Shown: positions 11,990-19,845 of the stretch, in pieces
Numbering within the stretch: the stretch's first letter is position 1
How the letters are laid out: the number at the start of each line of letters is the position of its first letter
Assembly: GCA_949128115.1 (NCBI GenBank)
Contig: OX421966.1
Coordinates: 31,823,042-31,887,041, forward strand
Direction of reading: 5' to 3'
Origin: Anaspis maculata
Lineage: Eukaryota; Arthropoda; Insecta; Coleoptera; Scraptiidae
Length of the DNA stretch: 64,000 bases
Made by a program: the position numbers and the translations under genes
Notes under the pieces: model-generated
What the model saw: the letters and a program-made list of their open reading frames with translations, nothing else
The model's database searches: none
What the model was told of the DNA's origin: nothing

Positions 11990-12025
11990 CCATTCCAAAT
12001 TTCCTATTGTTTAGGAATTTCCCTT

Positions 12026-12250
12026 ATTTATATTGTTTTTTTTTTAATTTCGAAGTAGAATTGTGAAATCTTGAAGCTTTCTACGGAAAACAGATACTCT
12101 TGTTCAACTTCAACCAAGATGCACCGTTTTCGAGATATTTGAGTGATTTTTGACAAGAGTATCCATCGAGGTTCGAGGTATCTATTTTCCGTAGAAAGCT
12201 TCAACATTTCACAATTCCACTTCTAAATTAAAAAAAAATACAAAAAAAAT
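12026..12250. repeat. Small palindrome
   Basis: Arms of about 70 bases (gaagctttctacggaaaa at about 12,074 and ttttccgtagaaagcttc at about 12,190) form an inverted repeat with a short loop containing cgagatatttgag. Probably a short non-autonomous element; no clear target duplication was found. Confidence 0.6.
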
Positions 12251-12377
12251 TGGATAATTTTCACCTCACACCCCTCAGATTCAACCCACTCCTGGCGAAA
12301 GTTTCAAAATGATATATTTTACTCAGTTTTGATTTTTGTCTAAAAGTAGTCAAATCCTATATCATCATTTTACTCAC
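12251..12377. other. Intron-like AT-rich sequence
   Basis: No coding signal was seen. On the minus strand it directly follows the splice donor of the exon at 12,378-12,518 and would be the start of its downstream intron. Confidence 0.3.
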
Positions 12378-12518
12378 CGTATAATTTGTTTGGCTGAGAC
12401 TTAGGAACTCTTGCAGCCAACTCTCGAACTGGGTCTTATCCAGATCGACCTGTAGCTCGAATTTATCCAAATTGTCTGTAACTTCCACAACTGTGGTAGG
12501 AAAGTTACGTGGTAGAAG
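12378..12518 (-). CDS. Internal coding exon of an unidentified gene (transposon-like)
   Basis: On the minus strand a good acceptor (tgtttactttag) is followed by 141 bases, exactly 47 codons open in one frame, then a good donor (ACG|GTGAGT at 12,378/12,377). The peptide contains DKFELQVDLDKTQFESWLQ and ends SLSQTNYT. It enters and leaves in phase 0. The first exon of copy 1 of the surrounding repeat (nine codons, ending phase 0) would join it in frame, so both probably belong to one mobile-element gene. The WLQEF...SQTNY pattern reminds me of the N-terminal part of insect MULE-type proteins, but this is weak. No further exon could be found downstream. Confidence 0.5.
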
Positions 12519-12875
12519 CTAAAGTAAACAAAGGTAGAAGGTAAATTAACGAAACAAATACATGGGTAACTAAAGTAGGTCTAAAATTTTGATTTTAACG
12601 CTTTAATCTCGGTTCATTTCTGCATAAAACCTTCGTTTCCTATCCAATTATGTTTAATTTTGTAAGAGGTTGACATATTGCGCCGTCACTAAAAACTAGT
12701 AGGTACCTACCTACAGTACAAAGAGAGTAGGTATATGGGATTGTGCAAACTGGACTGATTTCCCGTGGGGGCCATGGTATCTATTGGCTAATTCCTTTAG
12801 ATTTGACGCTACAAAATTACAACACTTGCCTCTCAATTTGTCCTCACTCCTCATGCCGTACGAACAATTTTCCTA

Positions 12876-13340
12876 ACATAATCGCGACCTGGCAACAATT
12901 AATATAGAAACAATTGCACGGGCAGGTTCAACCTCGGGTACAACTTACCTTTTCCAACTTTTTTCCGGGTTCATGATGCACTGAACGTATAGATAATTGA
13001 AGAACTGAATTCTGAATTCAGGCAAATGCAGCGGGGGACACTGTTGCAGGATGCAAGATTCTCTGATTGCAGGTTGACTTCGCGCCAACTCCAGTGCGCA
13101 ATCGCAAAGCCGCGTAAGCACACCGGCGGCCGTTTGCCTCCTCGCGAGTCGAGAGCAGCTGAGCAGCGCAGTGGGACTAGGCAAGGCGGGTGCAGGACGA
13201 GACTAGGCAAGGCGGGGACTAGGCAAGGCGGCGGGACTAGGGTAGATGGTTAAGAATAAATTATCTGCGCAGCGCAGCCTGGCGCACAGCGCGTGCCCAA
13301 TGAGGACTTGGTAAGGCGGAGGACTTGGTATAGGCGATTG
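12876..13340 (-). repeat. Repeat arm with putative first exon (copy 2, minus strand)
   Basis: Inverted copy of 4185-4246 plus 5105-5506, without the 858-bp insertion. On the minus strand the ATG is at 12,974 and the donor GTAAGT starts at 12,948. The A run has six bases against seven in copy 1, so this exon is 26 rather than 27 coding bases and would throw the 12,378-12,518 exon out of frame. The outer end reads caatcgcctata, the same as the end of the 30,262 copy. Confidence 0.55.
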
Positions 13341-13874
13341 ACCTTATTGGGGAAAATGGCCGTTTCGTCGAGGAAGTTTTAGGGCATTAATTTTTAGAAC
13401 TGGTGTAAGTTGCCGTCCGGCAACGGCGGTGGTTACGTCAATTGGTGGCATGTCAAAACTGTCACTTTGCCGTCTTGTGCAGTACGCTACAAGCAAACTT
13501 TCATTCCTGTGAACCCTTGGGACCCCATAGACTCGTTATTGGGCCCCATGTTGATGACCAGCGTCGTCGCAGACCTTTCTCTAAATCATCCATAGCTTCC
13601 GCCCAAGGAAGAGCAACAGACTCTGTCACACCCGCACGGAGGGAAACACACAAGCCCGTCGACCAGCCTGCCAGCTAAGAAAAAATCACCTCGGGCTGGC
13701 CGTGCAGAGTCAACCATCACCTACCTTTTTTCCTCGCTTTTTTCTAAAGATTTCCTGCTTCGACTTCAGCTGGAGATCCGCATTTTTCATTCTAACAAGC
13801 TCGCCGTAGCTACCTCTGTGTTCGCGACGTAAACGTTGTCTTTTTTTATTGCAATAATGTAGTGCATTGCTGGG
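13341..13874. other. Sequence left of the Polinton, no gene recognised
   Basis: Moderately GC-rich with several short open frames (up to 78 codons), none of which resembles a known protein. It ends at the target duplication of the Polinton. Confidence 0.4.
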
Positions 13875-13880
13875 GGCGTA
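13875..13880. repeat. Polinton target-site duplication, left (ggcgta)
   Basis: The six bases ggcgta are repeated exactly at 29,989-29,994 on the far side of the element. Six-base duplications are the rule for Polinton integrase. Confidence 0.9.
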
Positions 13881-14225
13881 AGTAGATAAAATAGGGGGCT
13901 GCAAACAGGAGTGGGGGGTACAGCCTTGACCTTGAATTTGACCTTGACCTTGAAAGGTCATTGACCCCTGACCTTGACCTTTGACCTTTGACCCCTGACC
14001 TTGACCTTTGACCCCCTGACCTTGACCTTTGACCTTTGACCTTTGACCTTTGACCTTTTGACCTTGACAGGTCATTGACCTTTGACCTTGACCTTGACCT
14101 CGAATTTGACCTTGACCTTGAATTTGACCTTGACCTTGAATTTGACCTTGACCTTGAATTTGACCTTGACCTTGAAAGGTCATTGATCCCTGACCTTGAC
14201 CTTGAAAGATCATTGACCTCAATCG
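13881..14225. repeat. Polinton left terminal inverted repeat, half-site array
   Basis: The outer ~45 bases match the right end in inverted orientation. The remaining ~300 bases are a tandem of tgaccttgacc, tgacctttgacc and gaatttgaccttgacc units. In complement these are AGGTCA half-sites spaced directly (DR0) or by one base (AGGTCA-A-AGGTCA, about 13,976-14,055) and the extended site TCAAGGTCA. Confidence 0.9.
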
Positions 14226-14437
14226 CATGGAGTGGGGGGAGCAACCTTGAAGAAACATGTCTAGACTTGTCTGAGCGGATCAGGTGTAGGAGTGGGAGGA
14301 GCGGTATAGTTATAAGCTTGATTTCTAATATCATCATCAATCTCCACCAAAAGCAATGGAAATTGGTGGGGGTATTGTACATATATTACAGATTGTCGCC
14401 GGTTAGGTTTAGTCGTCAGCATAGATTCAATAACAAC

Positions 14438-14850
14438 ATGTCAACCGAAACGAACAAAGTTTCTACTCCAGTGTCGGATCCTATCCCACAACACTCTGGA
14501 GGAACAATAGATGAAACACCAAAAAAGCTAACTGCGCGAAAAATGACTCATCATCATTTGAATTTTGATTCTGATGCGGAAGGTAAGCGAAATGTAATTT
14601 TGAAGGAAGCATAATTTGATATTGTTGTTTTTTCCAAGAACAATCTGGTGATGAAGAATGCTGGGGCGAGGACAGCTTTGACACCTACACCCCACAACCA
14701 AATTTGCGGATAATCCGTAAAATTCCTCCCAGGATTGCAAAGAAGCAGAAGCTGAGGAAACTCTTCCAAGAAGAGCAGATGGCTCTTCACCGTCTATTTC
14801 TGGAGCTCGATAAGTTGCTTTCAGTAAAAATACGTCAAGCATTGGAATGA
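14438..14850 (+). CDS. Spliced small protein of unknown function (118 aa)
   Basis: The ATG at 14,438 starts an open frame that runs into a strong donor GAAG|GTAAGC (14,582/14,583). A 56-base intron ends ttttttccaag at 14,638, and the second exon runs 14,639-14,850 to a TGA. Exon lengths 145+212 give 119 codons with the frame kept. Unspliced, the frame ends at 14,614. The product has a Thr/Ser-rich N-terminus, an acidic middle and a basic C-terminal half predicted helical (KKQKLRKLFQ). AATAAA follows at about 14,862. No family recognised. It is the first gene inside the left end. Confidence 0.65.
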
Positions 14851-14922
14851 ATTGTTAAAAAATAAAATAACTATTCGGAATCTGTCTTTTGATATACACC
14901 TTATTTTAACCTGAAAATCACA

Positions 14923-14930
14923 TATAAATA
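14923..14930 (+). promoter_or_regulatory. TATA box of the packaging ATPase gene
   Basis: The sequence catataaatataaa lies about 35-42 bases upstream of the ATG at 14,965. An initiator-like ttcactt at about 14,948-14,954 predicts a very short leader. Confidence 0.55.
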
Positions 14931-14964
14931 TAAAAAACACCAAGAATTTCACTTAGTTGAGAAT

Positions 14965-15657
14965 ATGAAACTGGAAAAGCAAAAGCACGCACTGCCTGTT
15001 ACAAACTATGATGAGGTTGTTTCAGATATGCAAAATTTCTACACGCACGGTGCGTTATTGGGAGGTTGCAAACGGGGTTTGATAGTTGGCGGAAGCGGTT
15101 GCGGCAAAACAAATTTGATGTTGAGTTTGTTAGAGCACCCGAATGGCTTGCGATTTCGAAATATTTATTTATACTGCAAAACCCTTCTCCAACCAAAATA
15201 TTTACACTTGAAAAAAATTCTAAAACCAATCAAAGAAATCGGATTTTTTGAATTTCAAGATGGAGCAGACGTCATACCACCAAATCAAGCAAATGAGAAT
15301 TCAGTTATAATTTTTGACGATGTTATATCATGCAATCAAAATATTATCAGAGACTACTTTAGTTTTGGCAGACATAGAAATATTGATTGTTTCTATTTAG
15401 CACAAACATATTCCTCAATACCAAAGCAATTGGTGAGAGACAATGCAAATTTTCTAATTCTTTTTAAACAAGACACATTGAATTTGGAGCACATATTAAA
15501 CAATCATGTCACACCGGACATGAGCAGAGAACAATTCAGAGATATTTGTGCACAGTGTTGGCGGGAACCTCACGGCTTTTTAACGATAGACAAAGATTCA
15601 CCTATAAATAACGGAAGATACCGCAGAGGACTTGATTGTTTTATAACAGACATCTGA
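14965..15657 (+). CDS. FtsK/HerA (A32-like) genome-packaging ATPase
   Basis: This 230-aa protein carries a Walker A motif GGSGCGKT at residues 42-49 and a Walker B strand SVIIFDD at about 113-119. The layout is that of the small packaging ATPases of Polintons, adintoviruses and related double-jelly-roll viruses. The established family role is to power translocation of element DNA into capsids. Length is normal for Polintons and the frame is intact. The start is supported by the TATA box 35 bases upstream and by the short distance from Met1 to Walker A. It is followed by the 336-aa gene after 18 bases, so the two may share a transcript. Confidence 0.92.
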   Translation: MKLEKQKHALPVTNYDEVVSDMQNFYTHGALLGGCKRGLIVGGSGCGKTNLMLSLLEHPNGLRFRNIYLYCKTLLQPKYLHLKKILKPIKEIGFFEFQDGADVIPPNQANENSVIIFDDVISCNQNIIRDYFSFGRHRNIDCFYLAQTYSSIPKQLVRDNANFLILFKQDTLNLEHILNNHVTPDMSREQFRDICAQCWREPHGFLTIDKDSPINNGRYRRGLDCFITDI

Positions 15658-15675
15658 GAAGCAAGATCGTTACCA

Positions 15676-16686
15676 ATGAATGAACGGATAGCACGACAGT
15701 TGATTAAGAGTCGAGCGGCCGTCAGAAAGAAACTTGAAGGTTTACGCTCTGATATAACCCGTATGAGTTTTGAACGTGAAAAAAATTTGGCACCTATCAC
15801 AAAACCGTTGAAGGATTTATTGAGTAATATCAAATCAGAAGTGAAAACCCCTCCAACCCCTATAAAAAATGAAATAAAAAATGAAATAAAAAGTGAAATC
15901 AGTTACAAAGAAAAGTTCCCCGGTCGCAAAAGTGCTCCTTCATTCTCGGAGGATGTTTTTACCAACGATGATGATGATGATGCTGTTGGCAGCGATGTGG
16001 AAACTCAGGAAGATGATCAATATGTGTCATTGCATGAAATATCCAAACATGAAGAAGTAATGAATGAATATTTAGAGCAGTATAGTGGTTTAGCTAAAGA
16101 ATATATCAGGAATATGATTGGAGATACTGAAAATCAATTTGATCATCAATATGGAATTCGACTAGATCGCTCTACAGAAAAATTCTCTATTGGTAACAAA
16201 ATCGTACAGTTTATTGGTGATGATATTAAAATTGATGGTGTGACATATAAAGGAACACCCGGTCTGTATGAGTTCCTTTTTAAGAAGGAACCTGGAAACT
16301 ATACACTCGAAGACGAAAGAAATTATAAAGCAATTATGGAAGTCTCTAGTGCGGCAAGACAACACTATGATCCTACACATCGCCTAGCCGGAAACGGTGG
16401 AAGAAAGTATTCCATAGTAAAACGAATTTTATCTCAACCAGACATGACACCACGACGTTTCACAACACCCACATCTCTAAACAAACGCTCACGTACCAAG
16501 TCAGGTGCAGGAGCATTTCTTCATTTGAATAATAAAGAAGTAGAATTCATCCCATGGAAAAACCCGAATAAATTGGTCAACAGATTGAGATTGCTGATTG
16601 CTGCACAGCATGCTGGCAATACAGCAGTGGATAATGAAATATTACATATAGTGCAAGAACTCAAACAATCACGCATTATAAAATGA
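15676..16686 (+). CDS. Conserved Polinton protein of unknown function (336 aa)
   Basis: Three parts can be seen. There is a basic helical N-terminus with Lys/Glu repeats (IKNEIKNEIKSE, about 64-75) and an acidic stretch DDDDDAVGSDVET near residue 100. The last part is a globular C-terminal half with IDGVTYKGTPGLYEFLFKKEP (residues about 188-208), followed by a Tyr-rich helix. That last block resembles a domain widespread in arthropod Polintons, which I believe is catalogued as DUF8207; this is from memory only. Function unknown. Its place between the ATPase and other virion-type genes suggests a structural or assembly role. The frame is intact and there is no intron. Confidence 0.75.
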   Translation: MNERIARQLIKSRAAVRKKLEGLRSDITRMSFEREKNLAPITKPLKDLLSNIKSEVKTPPTPIKNEIKNEIKSEISYKEKFPGRKSAPSFSEDVFTNDDDDDAVGSDVETQEDDQYVSLHEISKHEEVMNEYLEQYSGLAKEYIRNMIGDTENQFDHQYGIRLDRSTEKFSIGNKIVQFIGDDIKIDGVTYKGTPGLYEFLFKKEPGNYTLEDERNYKAIMEVSSAARQHYDPTHRLAGNGGRKYSIVKRILSQPDMTPRRFTTPTSLNKRSRTKSGAGAFLHLNNKEVEFIPWKNPNKLVNRLRLLIAAQHAGNTAVDNEILHIVQELKQSRIIK

Positions 16687-16730
16687 AGTGAAAGCTCAAT
16701 CAACACGCAGTTATATCAGAGACAGTTAAC

Positions 16731-17165
16731 ATGATTGACAAGTTTGGCAGATCACTGGTGCATAAGAAAAAGAGTGATGACTCAGAAAAAGCAATGAAAA
16801 ACTTAGAACAAAAGATATCACATCACCAAACTACTACAGATCAATATTTTTATGTAACACTGAATTTTTTCAGTAATACCCTAGGATTTACAGATCCAAA
16901 CAAAAAATACTTTTTATATAAATTATACAATATTCCTGGTTTCAACCATTATGAAATTCCTTTTGAAGTGGTTGAGCTCGTTGACGCAAGCATAACTGCA
17001 AAGGTAGGAGTTGCAACGCTCAATCCAATAACCAACACAATAACTTTTTACGAAGATATCAAAAAGGTTCCGTACGAAAGACGATTAAAATTTTCATTCT
17101 ATTCTAATAGTGTTAAAAGTCCACCAACGTTAGTTGCAACTCTTGTATTTAAATGTAAAAAATAA
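16731..17165 (+). CDS. Unknown 144-aa protein, possibly a virion surface protein
   Basis: The protein starts MIDKFGRSLV, continues with a short charged helix, and from residue 40 on is rich in alternating hydrophobic residues (YFYVTLNFFSNTLGF; LKFSFYSNSV; TLVATLVFKCKK), suggesting a beta-sandwich. I recall similar heads after collagen-like stalks in other arthropod Polintons, but this copy has no stalk, so a fibre or spike role is inference. Its TAA stop shares one base with the integrase ATG (TAATG at 17,163-17,167). Confidence 0.6.
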   Translation: MIDKFGRSLVHKKKSDDSEKAMKNLEQKISHHQTTTDQYFYVTLNFFSNTLGFTDPNKKYFLYKLYNIPGFNHYEIPFEVVELVDASITAKVGVATLNPITNTITFYEDIKKVPYERRLKFSFYSNSVKSPPTLVATLVFKCKK

Positions 17166-18082
17166 TGTCGGTGAAAAAAGACATTGTTGATGAATTGCAT
17201 AGACCAGCTCGAAAAAACTTTAAACGCAGACGAGTGATAGTGAAGGGATTAAGTGATTTACTACAATGCGATCTCGTGGAAATGATACCGTATGCAAGAG
17301 TCAACAAGGGTTATAGATATATACTCGTTGCAATCAATGTGTTCTCTAAATATGTGTGGGCTATACCTGTTAAACGGAAAAGAGGTGAAGATATCTCTGA
17401 AGCGTTGAAAACAATTTTCAAGAGATTCATCCCACAAAATTTACATACAGATATGGGGAAAGAATTCTACAATCAAAGTGTAAAAGAGTTATTAAAAAAA
17501 CACGGTATCAATCATTACAACACCTATTCAACAATGAAAGCTTCCGTTGTGGAAAGGGTGAATAGGACCCTCAAGAGCCTTATGTGGAAACAGTTCAGTT
17601 TACAAGGCAATTACAAGTGGCTTGATCTATTACCGAAAGTTGTTAAAAAATATAATGAAACGAAACATAGAACAACTGGCTTCAAACCAAAGGATGTCAA
17701 TAAAAGCAACGAGAAGAAAATTTTGAATGATTCATATAGTTTCATAAAGACTGTGGATGTTAGAAAACCTAAGTTTCGAGTTGGAGATAAAGTACGAATA
17801 AGCAAGCATAGGGAAGCCTTTTCTAAAGGATATCGTCCAAACTGGTCTAATGAAATATTCACTGTTGTTAAGATTAAGGAGACTAACCCCCGACACTATA
17901 TGTTGAAAGACGAGAAGGATGAAGAAATATTAGGAGGATTTTACTCATCAGAACTTCAATTAGTGAAACATCCAGACGCATATTTAGTTGAACGCATCCT
18001 CCATCGCAAAGGTCCTAATATTTTTGTAAAGTGGCTAGGAATCAAACAACCCAGCTGGATTGATAAAAAAAACCTTGTATAG
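17165..18082 (+). CDS. Retrovirus-like integrase with C-terminal chromodomain
   Basis: A 305-aa rve-type integrase. The catalytic acidic residues are visible as D36 (QCDLVEM), D96 (LHTDMGKEF) and E130 (VVERVNRTLK), the usual D,D-x(about 35)-E layout. The C-terminal 40 residues (YLVERILHRKGPNIFVKWLG) form a chromodomain, as in most Polinton integrases, which in the family is thought to guide insertion to chromatin marks. It inserts the element and makes the 6-bp duplications seen here. The start codon overlaps the stop of the upstream gene by one base. AATAAA occurs at about 18,086. Confidence 0.95.
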   Translation: MSVKKDIVDELHRPARKNFKRRRVIVKGLSDLLQCDLVEMIPYARVNKGYRYILVAINVFSKYVWAIPVKRKRGEDISEALKTIFKRFIPQNLHTDMGKEFYNQSVKELLKKHGINHYNTYSTMKASVVERVNRTLKSLMWKQFSLQGNYKWLDLLPKVVKKYNETKHRTTGFKPKDVNKSNEKKILNDSYSFIKTVDVRKPKFRVGDKVRISKHREAFSKGYRPNWSNEIFTVVKIKETNPRHYMLKDEKDEEILGGFYSSELQLVKHPDAYLVERILHRKGPNIFVKWLGIKQPSWIDKKNLV

Positions 18083-18286
18083 TTGAATAAATATTTTTTT
18101 TTAACAAAGCTGTTTTAATTGAAATAAGGGAAGAGAGTTCACTAAACTTGTATGATTACTTTGAAAATGTGGGAGGGAGGGGGGAGCAAACTTGACCTTG
18201 AGCTATAACAAGTTCTCAAATAGGGAGGTATGGTGGGGGAAAGTCGATATAATGGAGAATGGGATTAGATAGGTTTAGTTCTCATC

Positions 18287-18895
18287 ATGGCACAGTCCGG
18301 TAATAACAAACCTCTGGGTTATTTACCTCTGTTGAATGAAACAACACATTTTTTGACTAAAACAAAACAAAAGTATATCTGCGTTGGTTTAAGCATCCAA
18401 CATGAATTTGTGCCGTTAGTGAGATTGTGCAGCAGCAGTCAGCATATCGATTTTGAACCGGAAGATTGGATTGAATTCTTGGAAATTTTCGATATACTTA
18501 TCGATTATCTACAAACCACATCAAATAAACCGATACCTCTACATCTGAAAAACTGCAGTATTCACTTCAGTGAAATCAAAACAGTTCGAGTTATACAAAT
18601 TATCAAGGACCATCAACATGTGTTTTTGGGGAGAGAAACTGCTGAAGAATGGCGTGCCCTATGTGACATCATCGATAATCGTCTGAACATCCTCAAACAT
18701 CAGGAGTTTAGAAATTTTTACTTTGACTTGTTGAGAGGCATGCGAAAGCTAAGTGGCGATTTAATTTCAAATGTATACTGCGTGTTGACTCCATTGCTGC
18801 AGACTCATTCTGAAAACGCAAATTGTTTGTTGTTCATGCTACATCACTGTCCAGTTATAGTACGTATGGATTATGAAAACCTTAAATTTCAATAG
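18287..18895 (+). CDS. Unknown 202-aa protein, weak PC4-like N-terminus
   Basis: The N-terminal part has strands followed by an acidic-Trp segment (YICVGLSIQHEFVPLVRL, then EPEDWIEFLEIFD) that recalls the single-stranded-DNA-binding PC4/p15 fold. The rest is helical with no known motif. If the resemblance is real it could be a replication or transcription accessory protein, but it is weak. It begins a new transcription unit after 204 non-coding bases holding a guanine-rich block, one ttgaccttgag half-site and an atataat 41 bases before the ATG. Confidence 0.55.
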   Translation: MAQSGNNKPLGYLPLLNETTHFLTKTKQKYICVGLSIQHEFVPLVRLCSSSQHIDFEPEDWIEFLEIFDILIDYLQTTSNKPIPLHLKNCSIHFSEIKTVRVIQIIKDHQHVFLGRETAEEWRALCDIIDNRLNILKHQEFRNFYFDLLRGMRKLSGDLISNVYCVLTPLLQTHSENANCLLFMLHHCPVIVRMDYENLKFQ

Positions 18896-19169
18896 TTTGA
18901 ATGATGTAAAAAGAATTGTTATCGAGATAAGCGAAGAATGTGAATATCTGTTATTCGACGCATCTCACAGCATCAACAAACAGAATGAAATAATAGTTTA
19001 TACTCTAGCTTATAACTTGTGTTTAGCTTATCTTAAATCTAGAATAGGAATAGAATATCTTTGTGAGCAGTTCAACTGCGAAAGTTATAGGAAATATTTA
19101 TACAAGTTGAAACCATATCTATCTTGTAATCTAATTTTACTTTATAAGTTGTATCAATACTTGAAATAA
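18873..19169 (+). CDS. Small helical protein, unknown (98 aa)
   Basis: This frame starts inside the end of the preceding gene (23-base overlap). It encodes an all-helical protein with an LAYNLCLAYLKSRIGIEYL segment and a C-terminal LYKLYQYLK. The pattern of Tyr, Leu and Cys resembles the two proteins at 23,377-24,010, so the three may be diverged copies of one family. The function is unknown and the start is uncertain. Confidence 0.5.
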   Translation: MKTLNFNSLNDVKRIVIEISEECEYLLFDASHSINKQNEIIVYTLAYNLCLAYLKSRIGIEYLCEQFNCESYRKYLYKLKPYLSCNLILLYKLYQYLK

Positions 19170-19264
19170 ATTAATTGAAAAAGAATCTTTATTTGTTTCT
19201 TCACACAAAGTTTCCCGCAATGAGTAAATAAATCCTTATATTATTGTAAACTAGGAACAGTGCA

Positions 19265-19681
19265 ATGTTGAGCGTTGCAGGAGCTGGTTTGGTGAACGGT
19301 ATAATAAACCGTTTACCATTTGAACTACACGTCCCAGGATATCAATATCTTGGACCTGGCACCAAGTTACATGAACGGTTGCAACGTGGGGATTCCGGTA
19401 TAAACAAATTGGATCAGGCTGCTAGGGAACATGATGAAGCCTACTCGAAATCAAAAAATCTAAGCTCTCGTCATATAGCGGATAAGATTCTAGAGAATCG
19501 GGCTTGGGAAAGAGTAAAAGCGAAAGATGCGTCACTCGGTGAGAAAACAACTGCATGGTTCGTCACCAACATCATGAAAGCCAAACGCAAATTGGGTATG
19601 GGGTTGGAAAAGAGACGAAGCGAGAAGAAAAAGAAGAAGAAAAAGAGGAAGAAAAAGAGGGAGATGAAAAAACGACGCTGA
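19265..19681 (+). CDS. Phospholipase A2-like (parvovirus-type) virion protein
   Basis: The 138-aa product has the two signature elements of a secreted/viral PLA2: a calcium-binding loop YLGPG at residues 28-32 and the catalytic helix D50-QAAREHDEAY with His56-Asp57. The arrangement is that of the small PLA2 domain of parvovirus capsid proteins, which releases particles from endosomes; the role here is inferred from that. The C-terminal third is a run of Lys/Arg (about residues 117-138), which could bind DNA or act as a nuclear signal. It is the last plus-strand gene of the left block and faces the capsid gene tail to tail. Confidence 0.88.
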   Translation: MLSVAGAGLVNGIINRLPFELHVPGYQYLGPGTKLHERLQRGDSGINKLDQAAREHDEAYSKSKNLSSRHIADKILENRAWERVKAKDASLGEKTTAWFVTNIMKAKRKLGMGLEKRRSEKKKKKKKRKKKREMKKRR

Positions 19682-19845
19682 AGATTCTAGTAGACCCTCT
19701 AAAATAACGCATAGAGCGCCAGAATTAATAGAGATTATTGAACTTCTAGAAAGTGTATTATTTGAAATAAAAAACAAAAAATTTTTCAAAAAAGTATATT
19801 TATTCAACATTATTCAGTGGTTACACAGTATTTTCTTCTGCAAAC

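Noticed and set aside
13442..13678. 78-codon frame left of the Polinton
   Set aside because: No motif, no homologue recognised, and two other frames are open over part of it.
13710..14382. Long open frames rich in GQGQ, DLDLEF or SRSRS repeats at the left Polinton end
   Set aside because: They are translations of the tgacctt tandem repeat in several frames at once, not proteins; the same frames recur at 29,468-30,063.
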